Shown one piece after another: positions 34,906 to 46,871 of a stretch of 64,000 nt of DNA. Made by a program: the position numbers and the translations under genes. This DNA is from Austropuccinia psidii (Eukaryota > Basidiomycota > Pucciniomycetes > Pucciniales > Sphaerophragmiaceae): contig JALGQZ010000001.1 of the NCBI GenBank assembly GCA_023105745.1, positions 65,924,937 to 65,988,936 of the forward strand, given 5' to 3'. The notes beneath the pieces are model-generated. The model was given only the letters and a program-made list of their open reading frames with translations, searched no databases and had not been told where the DNA came from. The first letter of the stretch is position 1. Every line of letters starts with the position of its first letter.

Positions 34906-36785
34906 TGTCACAGGGTCTCTTATGGAAGCAAGAGTGGCCTGGCACTCAGGAATAAAGAACTCACTTGGAGGGCTCCAAAGGATATAAGAAATAATAAGGA
35001 TTAAATTTCTTTAAAGAAGAAGAAGGGAAAAGACAAGTATGCCAAAGATAAAAGAAAAAGATAAGAAGCCAAAGGCCAAGAAGCCAACCAAGTAAATCCT
35101 CAACTCACTGTTTCAACCTGCCAGAAAAGGAAATGGAATTAGTAAATAATATGACCACCAATATCCACTGACAGGCAAGGAAGAAAAGAGAAAAGGTGCT
35201 GAATGACTGGCTTAATATTATCAGTATTAGCTTTAATAAGGTAAAAGAAATTATATATAAAAAGAAATCCAATATATTAATTAACTGGGGAAAAAGTCCC
35301 CAGGTGCTGAAAGGTGACCAGTATATGTGAAAAGCTGAAAGACCAATCCCAGAAGGTGAGTCACCGGCTGTATTGTCTGAATTGGGTCAATACAGATCTG
35401 GCCATCTTGAAATTTGACCTGTGTGACTGAAATACCACAGTGGAATATGAATTGGCCCAATTGGGCCAAGTACATACAGGTTGATTGATTGCCACCTGTA
35501 TGGACCAATTGAGTTGTCCAAGGAGTATTGAAATACTTGATGCCTTGAAAACTGATTGAAATGATGTATAACCTCAGAGAATGCCCCTTGGAATAATCCT
35601 TAATGAAATTGCCAACCCAACTCCTGCAGGGCCAGGTGACTGGGATCCTTGAATGGTCTTCTGATTGCTGCCATGGATTGCCAGACTGATGAGTTAAGAA
35701 GTCCTCCTTTAAAATGGGAATTGGATTTTGGGACCTTGATTTGGAAAGATGGAATTGGGTCCTGAAAACATCACCATTGAATTGCTGAGAAAGAATGGTG
35801 CATAATGGTATATAATACCATATATGCACCACTCCTGCAGCCTTGAGTATGGGGTGCATGGAGGAATGGGAGGAGTCCCCTTGAGTTGAGGGGAAATCTT
35901 GAGCTGAGCTGATCTGGTGGCCTCTGGTGGTTGCCAGAGGCCATGGGCTGAAAAATGGTCCATGGTGGTTATTGGTCAAAATTGGGTCCTGAAGGTCCTT
36001 AGGGCCATTTTGGGTTTGATGAGATTTGGGGCCAAGATTGGCTCAGATGGGCCCAATTGTGGTTTGTGACCCACCTGGCCTTGGGGGCTAATGGGCTGCC
36101 CCCTTTTGACCTCATTGGATTAGGCCACGGACCATGGACTGTGGACCGTGATTACGGCCCACGGAATGTAGAGACCATAGGGGGCCTAAATGGCCCAAAA
36201 AGGCCATTTAGGCCCAAGACCCCCTAATGAAAAGGGGTTACCCAGAAGCAATGGTTATGGCTAGAGTGTCCAGAACCCCCTAAGAAACAAGAGGACACCT
36301 CCAGGCCCAAAAACAAGGATAAAGACCTGGGGGTTGGGGATATAGAAGAATTGGCCAGGGAGGCCAAGGATGGCAGCAGATGGCCTGAGGCCATAACAGG
36401 CCAGGGAAGAGTGATATGGAAAAAATGCCATACAGCACCAGAAGGGACCAAATTGGCCATAAAGATATGGTGTGGCCAATTGGCCCCAACTTGGTCTCAG
36501 GTTAGAATTTCTGCAACACCAATGGAGGAGGGTCAGTCTTTGTGGCTGTGACAGGCCCAAAAGGGTCCTGGGGCATCCTACAGACTGTAGACCACAGCTT
36601 ATGGGAAGCAGGGGCCTGGGTAATGGTGGAAAGGGCCGCAGGATTCTAAAATTCTGGGAAGGCCCCCAAGGACAAGGGGCCACAGAGCATCAGGATGGCC
36701 AATTAGCCATGAGATGGGTATGATGGGGATTTCCATATATCCATCCCTGGGGGGTCTTTCCAAAGATTGTGAAAGTGACCTCACA
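34906..36785 (+). repeat. Type A LTR, complete copy (~1.88 kb)
   Basis: It runs from TGTCACAGGG to CCTCACA (TG...CA). It shares its first ~600 bp with 47265-48721 and with the inverted copy at 11450-12600. The interior has GC-richer, word-repetitive stretches (GGCC/CCATGG/ACGG words near 36120-36170). Long minus-strand ORFs at 35281-36823 are translations of the LTR and not genes. Which strand is the transcribed one is not settled by the sequence. Confidence 0.65.
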
Positions 36786-36817
36786 ATGAATGGTGATCTC
36801 CTGAGAACCAATACAAG

Positions 36818-37542
36818 TGTCACAGGCTTTTCTAAGTGAAGAGGGCCTGGAACTCAGTAAACTGGGACTTACTTATGGAGGGCTAAAGATATGGTAAAAG
36901 GAAAATACACTTAAGAGTGTAATAAGATTAAATTAACAAGAAAGGAATATAAAAAAGCAGCAACAAATAATAAGAGTAAGAAATAAAAGAGCCAACCACA
37001 AACAAGTTCAAGTCCACTGTTTCAGCCTGTCATAATGGAAAGAGAAGGGTTAATAAGGATATGGCAACCCAGCTTATACTGTACAGGAAAAGAAAGAAAA
37101 ATGCAAAGACTAACTTAAAATTAAATAAATATGATACCCCAGAACAAGGAGAAGAATATTTATAAAGTGATAAATAAACTAAATTAATTAACTGGGGAAA
37201 AGTCCCCAGGGGGGAGAAAGAGGGGCTGGTATATGTGAGAATAACCAGCCCTGATCCAGACAGAGAATTTTTATGAGAATTATTGATGGTTTAATTGAGT
37301 CTGGCCAATAAAGGTCCTGTATGGCTGTACAGAACCTGTACAAGGGGTGTGGTGGTCTTGAGTGATCATACAGTTTCAGGATGGTGTATCCAAACTGTCC
37401 AGAAGTTGACAGGCTGTATACATGTTTCAGCAAGGAAGATTGCTGAAGCTGAATGCTGATACACACAGTGGATTTTCTGGTTTTGAGGTGTTTGAGAGGG
37501 TTTAAGTATGAATACCCTTACCCCTGGCTAGTGGTTGTTACA
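36818..37542 (-). repeat. Family III 3' LTR
   Basis: It matches 46121-46871 along its length. Both contain TCTAAGTGAAGAGGGCCTGG at one end and ACCCCTGGCTAGTGGTTGT at the other. On the minus strand it starts TGTAACAACC and is preceded by the purine-rich AAGAGGGGCATAC, a good polypurine tract. Confidence 0.85.
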
Positions 37543-38491
37543 GTATGCCCCTCTTGAAGCTGTTGGGCTCCTGAACACCATATTACCCTTCCACTGTTGA
37601 GTGGCATCTTGATTTCCCCACATTTTCTTTCAAAAATGTTTTTTAATTTATCTTTTCCTCTTGACCAATATCCTTAAATTCCAATCTTCTCTTCTCTTTC
37701 AAACTTGAACTAATTTATCTTCCCCCTTCTTATACATTGAGTAAGTCCTTCTCCAACTTTTGAAATATGCTTTCCTTGAATTTAGTCAGTATTTTCTTTT
37801 CATTTCATGGCCCTGGGTTGTATTCCAAAAGAATGAAATAGAGCTCTTCTGCTTAAAAAATGATGGCCAATGAGCATATGAACATATACCCATTGTGATT
37901 TGGCAAGCTTGATGTTTTGAGCCCCTTCTTGCCTTGAATGAATTCATGAAGCCTCAAAGCAAGGGTCTTGTCCTCATTGTCCTTAGAAAATGTCCTTGGG
38001 GCCTTCTTGGACCATATTAGTGATTCTTGGTCCTGGTCATCATCATTGCCAATTCTGAAGCTTCTTGGTTCAAGGCCAATTTTGGCCTTTTGGTGTCCTA
38101 TGTTCCACAGGCCATAGTATGTGCTCCATAGGCCCTGCGCTGTGATTCACAGTCCACAGTCTGTGGGAGCTTTTGGAGGCACCCAGGGCCCAAATAGGCT
38201 GAGTTTCCAGGGGGTCAATAGGAACAACCTCATGGCCCATAGACCATTCTTCCACTACATGGCCTGGGCCCCTTTTCGAGGGTCTAGAACCATCAAGAGC
38301 CTGACCTCCTCAAAGCTCAAGGGGAGGTCTTGGGTAGTGATTTAACCCCAAGAGGACCAGGATCTTCACTGTTGAGAGTTTCAAGGGGGGTAAATAATTG
38401 AGCTATGGCCCACTTCCTTGATGAATTTTTTCAGGATTGAAGCGCATTATTATGATGCCTTGAATTCTTCTACTTGCATAAATATTTAGTC
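37543..38491. other. Family III 3' tail with LTR-derived words
   Basis: This stretch lies between the antisense ORF and the 3' LTR and has no coding signature. Around 38095-38170 it holds word repeats on CCACAGGCC, CATAGGCCC and CACAGTCCACAGTCTGTGG, similar in style to the interior of the type A LTRs, so part of it may be captured LTR sequence. Confidence 0.5.
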
Positions 38492-39701
38492 ATGAGTTCC
38501 AAACTGACTGAACTCACTGAATCTTCTCCTTCTGCGCTGACACCTTCTGTCCTTTATGGTTCTGGTATTCTCAGTTGATTGGCTTCACCTTTGTCAATGG
38601 ATTCTTCTGGAAACTTTGATCCTGCCCAAACCTATGATGGTTATAATGCAGTTGAAGTTCTTGTTCCTGTTTGTACCAAGTGTTTGGCCAAAGGGAAGGA
38701 TTGTTTTCAACATTAAAAGCCAAGGTCTTCAAAGTGCCATTTCTGCTTTGTTGGGAAGAAGCAATGTCATCATACTGGACCATCAGCTTCCAATTTCAGA
38801 AGATATTGATGCAGTAAGAAAGATGGACATTTTGGGAAGGAGGTTCCAGTTTCTGAGGCCCCTACTCCTGATGGTACTTCAGGGTATTTTAATTGTGAGT
38901 CTGGTCAACTAATTGATTTAATTGAATTCTGACATATTGATATAGTGACTGGTTCTAGGCAAAGGGATGTGGCCAGGTGAATTAATTTTGGAGGGACCAT
39001 CCCAGTTGGTAGTAGGCCATTCTATTCCAGCTCAGAAGTCCCCATATCCAGGATCAATAATGAAGGTGTAGTGAAGAGAATAAGACATATTTCTGATTCC
39101 CCCCTCATCCTGATGCTGAAGGTAGTGATGAATTCAATGGTGAAGAAGTTTAGGAGGCTCATAAGTCCATTGGCCATCAATTCAGTACTTCCACTTCTCA
39201 TCCTCCTGCAAAAAGATTTCAAAGTCACATTATTCCCAGTACTTCCAGAACTTTCCAACCCACTTCTATTCCTCCTGCTTCACCAAGTTCTTCCACCTCC
39301 ATGCCTGCCTTGATTCCAGAAGTAAGAACATCCCCCATCCCTCAGTCCATAAATTCCCCCATAGTCACCTCTCAACAACTTTGGCCTGTGCCCAGCTCCA
39401 GTAGAAGAAGAGAAGAGCTTCCCCTTTTCTGTTTCCTGCTGCCCAAGTCTTTCAACAAGGAGAGCATTGGAACATCCAAGTTACCAGAGAAGACCCAGAT
39501 ACGGCAAGTCAAAATCAAGATTATGTGGCCAGATTGTTTAGAAGGGCTGATAAGAATAGTAGGGAGTTGATTGAGTATGCTAATGATAGTACTATTACTG
39601 GAACTGCCTTGGAGGAAATGGCTTCAAAATTTGCCATGTATGAAGATGATTTGATCAATTATTTCCAGAGAATGTTTGATAATTTGGGTAGAGATAAATA
39701 G
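38492..39701 (+). pseudogene. Antisense accessory ORF of family III with a Zn2Cys6-like cysteine cluster
   Basis: On the strand opposite to pol, between pol and the 3' LTR, an ATG at 38492 opens MSSKLTELTESSPSALTPS. A stop follows at codon 29, but the same frame goes on. At 38669-38775 it encodes six cysteines spaced C-X2-C-X6-C-X10-C-X2-C-X6-C (CTKCLAKGKDC and CHFCFVGKKQC, with one stop in the loop). That is the spacing of the fungal Zn(II)2Cys6 binuclear cluster, a DNA-binding domain. Later parts are Ser/Pro-rich (SSSTSMPALIPEVRTSPIPQ near 39290). The C-terminus, in a shifted frame, reads EEMASKFAMYEDDLINYFQR to a TAG at 39699-39701. I recall similar stand-alone proteins in rust genomes, but the function is unknown. 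Confidence 0.6.
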
Positions 39702-39956
39702 TTTCCTTTTTCTTGTTTGTGTTTGGTTTGACTTCTATCCCCACTCTTATATGAGATATTGAAAATTAAATTAAATGGAACCTCCCAATACATGATATGG
39801 GAGGGGATGTTGCTGCTTGAAAGAATAAAAGAAATAAAATTACACAAGTAAAGAAAAAAACAAAAATGAGAGAAAAAGAGAGAAAAAGAAAGAAAAGAGA
39901 GTAAAGAAAGAATAAAAGAATTCCTGAGATTTGTCCTTCTTGTGGTGACCTGCTTG

Positions 39957-40420
39957 TTTTTGGCCAAGGATGTTCTAAAAAATAGAACCAAGCATTTGAT
40001 GCTCACAGAGTGGAAAAGGTGATGTTTTACAAGAAGTAGAACCCTCAGGGATGCCTACCAGGAGATGGAACTTACTATCATAACTTCCACTCCCCACCAA
40101 GCACCATAATATAATAGAGAACTTTGCCATAAATTGTTTTGAGTTAAGGAAAGTCTTGAACAATAAATAATGAAAGAAAAAAGAAAATGATAAGAAAGGA
40201 GAGAATTTGGCCATATCTTGATGAAAAGTTCCAATTTGAGGGTATTGATTTTGCAAGGTCTTCTGAACCTGTCCAGAGAAGTTGGAAAGTCCTCAAAAAG
40301 TGGCCAAGGTGATGCTTACCAAATATTTTGGTAGAATACCTCCTTAAAGGTGCATGCCAGGAGAGGAACTCACTTGCATGAACTCCAATCCCCACCAAGC
40401 ACCATAAATAAAACTCTTTC
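39957..40420. repeat. Two-copy direct repeat after the chromodomain
   Basis: Two segments (about 39957-40115 and 40255-40415) share AGGTGATGTT/AGGTGATGCTT, GCATGCCAGGAGAGGAACT-like and CCCCACCAAGCACCATAA words. Related words occur at 47190-47264 and 49095-49210, so this is the 3' untranslated module of family III elements. Confidence 0.6.
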
Positions 40421-40466
40421 AGTATTTAGGCCAGGCTTGTCAGGATACAATGGGTGGAAATCTTTG

Positions 40467-41690
40467 TCAAGGTCTGGTGAGCTGGCTGCAAGTTGTTCTT
40501 TCTGGGTCATCATGAAATCCTTTCCACTCTAAAAGGTACCATAATTTACCTCTTTTGGGTTTTGAGTCTAGAACCTGAGCCATTTCCCATTCTTCTTGCT
40601 CCTCCACTTGGATTGGTGGTGGTGGCAATTGATTTTGATTGGGGATACTGGACTGCTTAACAGGTTCTAGTAATGACACATGGAAGACAGGGTGAACTGA
40701 CTTCCATTGTGAAGGCAACAGGAGGTGGTATGCATGTCTTCCAGCTTTGTTCAAGACTTCAAAATGTCTCAACAATCTTTCTGAAAGCTTCTTGATGGGC
40801 CTTGTGGTCTTGATATTCTTGAAAGCTAACCATACCTTGTCCCCATGTTGGAAATAAGGTGGAATAGTCCTATTTCTATCTGCATATTTCTTGAATCTCC
40901 TTATTGTGGACTCTAATTCTTCTTTGACTAGTTGCTGTACTGATTGGTCTTATGTTGATAACTTTCCAGAAGGTGAGCCTTGAGAAATATGGATTGAGGA
41001 AAAGCTGGGATTTCTTCCATAAATGGTGAAGAAAGGTGATTGTTTTGTTGATGAGTGTTCTGCATCATTATAGGCAAATTCAGCCAGAGGGAGCCAGGTG
41101 TGCCAGTCATCTTGATGGCAACTGACATACATCCAAAGATACTGTTCTAGAATCGTATTTAACCTCTCTTTATGTCCATCTGTTTTATGGTGAAAGGAAT
41201 TTGAAAGATCTCTTGATATCCTGAGTTGCTGAAATAATTGAGTCCAAAACAATGAAACAAATCAAGATCCTCTATCACTAGCAATACTGGATGGAAGACA
41301 ATGTTTGGAAAAGACATGGTTAATGAAGATTTGAGCTAAGTCCAGGGCAGTGATTGTTCCATAAGCTAGAATGAAAATTTCAATTTTTTGAGAACCTGTC
41401 CACAACTACTAGGATTGAATCAAAGCTGTTTGACAAGGGAAATTGAGTGATAAAGTCCACTGATAATGAATTCCAGGGACCAGATGGAACTTGAAGAGGC
41501 TTTAGTGATCCAAACTTCTTGTGATGAATGTCCTTGTTTCTTGAACATTGCTGACATGAGGACATGTAGTCCTTAATGAACTGATTCCTGCCAGCCCAAT
41601 AAAAATCCCTCTTGATAGGCTTGAGGGTCTTCTCCTGTCAGGGATGGCCAGCCAATGATGAGTCATGATGCTTTTGAAGAATATCAAGTT
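40467..41690 (-). pseudogene. Family III integrase and chromodomain
   Basis: Integrase inserts element DNA; the C-terminal chromodomain is thought to target chromatin. 41687-41380 reads the zinc-binding HHCC region (HHDSSLAGH, then SCQQCSRNK, all four ligands present) and the core start PWNSLSVDFITQFP and VVVDRFSKN. 41252-40950 reads FHHKTDGHKERLNTILEQYL, carrying the catalytic Glu. 40775-40467 reads HPVFHVSLLEPV and a chromodomain, EWEMAQVLDSKPKRGKLWYL then LEWKGFHDDPERTT; the usual TTWE has become TTCS. Stops and frameshifts occur between these blocks, for example near 41256 and 40950. Confidence 0.88.
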
Positions 41691-43330
41691 GAATTTCTTG
41701 ATTGCTTGGGATTACCACTCTATCATTGAATAACAGTAGCTTGCAATAATTTTCAAGAGTATAATCTGAAGCTGATTCACCTCTTGCTAGTTGCTTAAGT
41801 ATTTCCTTGTCGTCTTTGTCTTGCCATAATTCTTTTCAAATGTGTTCAAATAGAGCTGAGAATATTTTAACCTTAATTGGGAGGAATCTTGACTCTTGAA
41901 TTCCATCTTGCTTGATTACTTGATGAAAATTTTGAGGATTCTTTCTGATTAATTCCACCCCCCTCTTTTGGTACACGTCGTCCCAACATGACAAAGAATC
42001 TGGTAAAGTGGCCAGCCAGCCTGGGCAGTAAGTGATAGTGAAATAAAACTCAGCCCAACGGGACTGACAATGAATGAGAACTTTGGAAGACATGAAATAC
42101 TAAAGAGAAAAGTGGTCTTTCAAGACTTCAAAAGGATTGGAAAGAGAAAGAAGAAAAGCCCTTCAGTGCTTGAGAGCCCAAACTATGCCAAGGAGTTCCT
42201 TGTCATGAATTTAATAGTTTGGTTAAGCTGGTAGAAGCTTGCAACTATCAAATGCAATTGGATGATCTCCTGAGTCATTCACCTGACTCAGTAAAGCACC
42301 TAAAGCATAATCATAGGCATTGGTCTCTAAAATAAGTGGTAGAGAAGGATTGAAATGAGAGGGGATAGTAGAAGTGGTGAAAGCTTCATTGAGTATTTGA
42401 AACTGATTAAGAGCTTCTTCATTGAAGATAAAAGGAGAGTCTTTTTTGAAGAGGGAAGTGAGAGCAGTAATTTATAATGAAACAACAGTAGAAATTGGCA
42501 AAGCCAAGAAAGGATTGAAGGGCTTTGTTGTTCTTGGGCTGTGGCCAATTGAGGATTTTTTGAGCTTTTGAAGAATCCAGCTCAAGGACATCACTTGAGA
42601 CAACATAGCCCAAGTATTCCACACTTGAGGAATGGACTGCACACTTTCAGGCTTTGGCAAATAAATTATTTCCCCTCAGTCATTGGAGGACAGAGGCCAC
42701 ATGTCTGACATGTTCTTTCTCAGAACTAGAGAAGACCATGATATCATCTAAATAAACTACAGAAAATATTTCCAATAAATCTTCAAATATAACAGTCACA
42801 AGATTATGGAAATACGCAGGAGCATTGGTAAAGCCAAATATAATAAGAAAATCCTCATAGCTACCATATTTGGCTCTAAAGGCAGTCAAGTGCTCATCCC
42901 CTCTTTGATTCTCAGGAGATTATATGCACAATGCAGATCTATCTTGGAGAAGATAGTGGAGCTGTTGAATATGGTAAGAAGCTGGTTGATAGGAGGGACA
43001 GGATCCCTGTTATTCCTAGTGACAGAATTTAGTTTGCGGTAGTCAACACAAAAACAAAGGCCACCATCCTTTTTGTTGACAAAAAGGACAGGCGCTCCTG
43101 TTGAAGAGGATCCTGGCCTAATGAAACTTTCCTCTACATTCTCTGAAAAGCAGACCCATAGTGTTTCTGACTCTTGATTTGATAATGATTAGATAACACC
43201 AACTGGAGGTAGAAGACCCTTCAATTTGATATGATGATCACAGGGGTGGTGTGGAAGAAGTTTCTCTGATTTCACCTTGGAGAATACATCCAAATATTGG
43301 TTATAGGAAGGAGGGACTACCTTCAGCACA
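41691..43330 (-). pseudogene. Family III reverse transcriptase and RNase H
   Basis: RT copies element RNA into DNA. On the minus strand 42889-42680 reads FGFTNAPAYFHNLVTVIFED and VVYLDDIMVFSSS, with the catalytic YLDD intact. 42622-42419 reads EYLGYVVSSDVLELD and KALQSFLGFANFY of the thumb and connection. The RNase H region is split over 42410-41836 and ends RWAEFYFTITYCPGWLATLPDSLS. Upstream, about 43110-42890 encodes the N-terminal RT motifs on the minus strand with frame breaks. Despite the intact active site, several frameshifts make the copy non-functional. Confidence 0.85.
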
Positions 43331-43332
43331 GT

Positions 43333-44060
43333 TTAAATCTCTTCTGGCTCTTCCTCCTCATCCCACTGATCCTCCAGGAAGGCATGAAAGGATAAAGGAG
43401 GAAGGTCCATATCCCCTTGAAAGAGATGAAGTGAAGATATAGAAACATCTTTTCCAACATCTTTTATCTCTTTGAAGACTTCATCTCTTGATTGAAGGAA
43501 TGACTGAGAGGAAATGATGGGAGGGATATGGACATGAGGAGGAAGAGAAGGTGTCTTAAGTTCACCAACCAGAGTGACACTGTTGACAGCAGTGGCTAAG
43601 TCTTTACCAGTAGAAGATTCAATACCACTAGAATTCTTATGACTATAATCATAGGTGATCAATCCATTTTTCCAATCAATAATGGGATTGCATTTGTATA
43701 GGAATTCATAGCCCAATATTACATCTTCTCCCTTGCGTGAATCTATGATAAAAGGGTCCCATTCAAAGCTTGGGAAGGAAGGCAAGTAAACTAACCACAT
43801 GGTATAATGAGTGATAAACAAGGCAGGGGATTAATTTGAACTCAGTATAAAAAGAGGAATTTTTTCAGGGATCTCTGACACAGTCAATGAGTACTTGAGA
43901 ATGAAATTCTTTGCAATAAAAGAGTTTTTAGCACCAGAATCAATGGGAATACTATGAAAAATATCAGACAGAAGAAAAAATAAGAAATCTTAAAGATCTC
44001 TTGACACTAGTATTAAGAGTGCACAATTGTGCTTTTGAAGGAAATAAGTGAGAACCATTG
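43333..44060 (-). pseudogene. Family III aspartic protease region
   Basis: IPIDSGAKNSFIAKNF is encoded at about 43952-43905, with the active-site DSG. After a stop near 43831 the frame continues through 43821-43333: WDPFIIDSRKGEDVILGYEFL is the distal flap region with the G-[YM]-[ED]-[FW]-L feature, and an acidic linker (DQWDEEEEPEEI) leads to RT. It sits between the gag zinc knuckle and RT as usual. Confidence 0.78.
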
Positions 44061-44099
44061 AACACATCATGATTCCCACTTGGGCTTCTCCCTGCTTGC

Positions 44100-45419
44100 T
44101 AGGGAAGCCTCTTGATGATCCAGGCCTGTTCTGGGGTCTCTTGAAGAATTTTTCAATTGGGTTTTTCCCACCACAATAAGTACATAAGCCTTGTTTGATC
44201 CTCCTCTCCTTTTCAGGACCAATTAATTTATTGTCCTTATTGAGGGGAGTAGCATGAGGCTTGTCGTTTGAAGATTGAATTTGCTTGCCCTTCTTATTCT
44301 CCCTATGGTGAGGCCTCTATGAAGAAGAGCCTTAAGAAGGCCTTGAGGGGATGGAACCAGGAACAGGAGACTTATTTTCTTGATTGCCATCCTTTTCTTT
44401 CTGCCTCTCATGGTACCTGTTATCTAGTTCTAAGGTGACATCCATGGTTTCTTGAAGAGTGTCAAACGTTCCAGGTTGAGAAGCCAACTGGTCTAATAAT
44501 CTTGATGCCAATACCCTTCTATAAACATGAATGTCAGCCCTTTCTCCCCAATCTCCAATTCTTGACATTGGACTTCTGAAATCAGAAATGTACAAGGACA
44601 CATGACCACTTTCCTTCATCATCAAAGTGTCCAGTTCTTGTTCAGCTTTCCTGACTTCATTGGGATCACCAAACAGAGGGAATAAAGTGGTTTCAGATAA
44701 ATGCCAATTATTGAGGAGGTAGGAAGAGTCTTCATTGAAAATATACAAAAGGTAGGGTTTGATCCATTTTCCAGCTCTACCAGTAAGAAAGGAAGTTGAA
44801 TAATGAAATTTCTTCCTGTCAGAGAAGAAATTTGCTGGATCATTATGGAAAATCAATTGAAAGGAATGAATGAATCCTCTCAAATGATGGGCTTGAGTAC
44901 CATAAAAATAATCAGGTGCCTTCATTGATGGAATCCTGAATGCAGGAGATTTGGGATTATCCCTGAAGGAATCTTCTTGAGTGAGTTGCCCCATGAATTG
45001 AGTCATCTGTTCCATCATCTTGAGGAAATTTGGTTCAGCTTGAGAGACAAGAGGTTGATTAAAATAAGCTAGCTTTGCAGCTTCAGAAGCCTCAGGGGCA
45101 CCTTCCAAGACATCTGCCACTTCAGCTTCCTCAGACTCCTCCCCCTTTTCATCTCCAGCTTCCCCCAATCTATCTCTAGGACCTTGAGAAATGGTTGGAT
45201 AACCACCAAACAAGCCAGAGAATGACCTTGATATTCTTGAATTCACACTTCCTCTTCTGGAGGGTGCTTCTCTTTCCATTGGTGGTCCTCTGTCCAAATT
45301 GGCACTCAGTTGATGAACTGATGGTGTGTGGTCAAGAGGAGCCTTTGCTGTAGGAGTAAGAACAGCTTGATGTCTTTGAGATTTTGTATTCTTGGCTGGG
45401 GGCTATGCTTAACTGGCAT
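44100..45419 (-). pseudogene. Family III gag
   Basis: The ATG at 45419 starts a short frame (MPVKHSPQ) that shifts once before the long open frame 45297-44332 (321 codons). That frame gives an acidic, Ser-rich N-terminus, then a capsid-like region with MKAPDYFYGTQAHHLRGFIH, FQLIFHNDPANFFSDRKKFH and FGDPNEVRKAEQELD, ending in a charged segment, LDNRYHERQKEKDG. Near 44190 a zinc knuckle survives only in part (LCTYCGGK; the His and last Cys are lost). Gag builds the particle and binds element RNA. It is directly upstream of the protease. Confidence 0.85.
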
Positions 45420-46120
45420 GTTGAAAGAATAATAAATAACTTGATGGTACTTGAAAATAAGGAATCAAAAGCTTGGCCAAATCAATATCAATGAAATCCT
45501 TGATGAATCTTAAGGAATAAATAGAAAGTCTTCTGGTGAAATCAAGTTCAATCAATCAATCAGTTCAGTCAATAACAAAAGTAAATCTAAACTATATACC
45601 AATGAACCTTGAAGAGCTCAATAATGAATAATCACTCAATATCTTAAATAACAATTAATTTCTTGAGAAATAAAACAATAAATCAATATCTTCAGGAATC
45701 AGTTCAATATCTTGATGAATAAGTCAATCAATAATCAATCACTTCTTGAGGAATTCAATAAGTAAATCAATCCAATCCAAACAGAATCCCAAATAGCTGA
45801 ATTAATAACCAAAATAAAACCCAATCAATCAAAAAATTAATTAACAAATCAATGAAACTTTCTAATAAGACCTGCATAAGAAAACAAAATAAAAATTTGA
45901 TTTGATAAAACATTGAGAATGAAATTGAGACGGTCAGCAATGATTAAGGAATGAGAAGAATCAATTTTCATTTGAATAAAATGAATGAGATAAAAATTGA
46001 TGAGAGAGAAATCATAATCATGAAGAGTTATAAAATCATAAAGAGTCATAATTTGAAGAATGAGAGAAATTAATTTAAAGGAATGGAAAGAAAGAAGAAA
46101 ATATGAGTTAATTAATTTAA
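45420..46120 (-). other. Family III leader between 5' LTR and gag
   Basis: About 700 bp, rich in ATCAAT words (for example 45545-45840), with no ORF of note and no clear primer-binding site at the LTR border (TTAAATTAATT follows the LTR on the minus strand). Confidence 0.5.
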
Positions 46121-46871
46121 TCTCACATGGCCTCTTCTAAGTGAAGAGGGCCTGGAACTTACTTATGAAGGGCTCAAGATATGGTAAATGGTAAACACAC
46201 TTAAGAGTGTAATAAGATAAAATTACTAAATAAAGGAATATAAGAAAGTAGAAACAAATAATAAGAGTAAGAAATAAAAGAGCCAACCACAAACAAGTCC
46301 AAGTCCACTGTTTCAGCCTGTCAGAATGGAAAGAGAAGGGTTAATAAGGATATGGCCACCCAGCTCATACTATTCAGGCAAAGAAAGAAAAATGAAAAGA
46401 CTAACTTAAAATTAAATAAATATGATACCCCAGAACAAGGAGAAGAATATTTATAAAGTGATAAATAAACTAAATTAATTAACTGGGGAAAAGTCCCCAG
46501 GGGGGAGAAAGAGGGGCTGGTATATGTGAGAATAACCAGCCCTGATCCAGACAGAGAATTTTTATGAGAATTATTGATGGTTGAATTGAGTCTGGCCAAT
46601 ACAGGTCCTGTCCGGCTGTACAGAACCTGTAAAAGAGGTGTGGTGGTCTTGAGTGATGATACAGTTTCAGGATGGTGTATCCAAGCTGTATTGGGTAATT
46701 CCAACCTGTACAGAAGTTGACTGGCTTTATTGGTGAACCAGTCTGTATGCATGTTTCAGCAAAGAAGATTGCTGAAACTGAATGCTGATACAAACAGTGG
46801 ATTTTCTGGTTTTGAGTTGTTTGAGTGGGTGTAAGTATGAATACTCTTACCCCTGGCTAGTGGTTGTCACA
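46121..46871 (-). repeat. Family III 5' LTR
   Basis: The partner of 36818-37542. The first six bases on the + strand are TCTCAC instead of TGTCAC. It contains a ~27-bp insertion relative to the other copy near 46690-46730. Confidence 0.85.

Larger units (their letters stand above)
36818..46871 (-). mobile_element. Chromovirus-type Ty3/Gypsy element, family III (10.05 kb)
   Basis: The best-preserved retroelement in the window. LTRs of 725 bp (36818-37542) and 751 bp (46121-46871) are direct repeats. On the minus strand the order is 5' LTR, gag (from 45419), protease, RT, RNase H, integrase, chromodomain (to about 40467), a 2.9-kb tail with an antisense ORF relic, polypurine tract and 3' LTR. 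The flanks ACAAG (36813-36817) and AAAAG (46872-46876) are a possible 5-bp target-site duplication with one mismatch. Frame breaks in every domain show that it is inactive. Confidence 0.8.

Noticed and set aside
35281..36823. Long minus-strand ORFs (up to 232 codons) that look like proteins
   Set aside because: They lie inside a type A LTR, share their nucleotide sequence with other LTR copies where the frame is broken, and have no domain motif. They are translations of repeat DNA.
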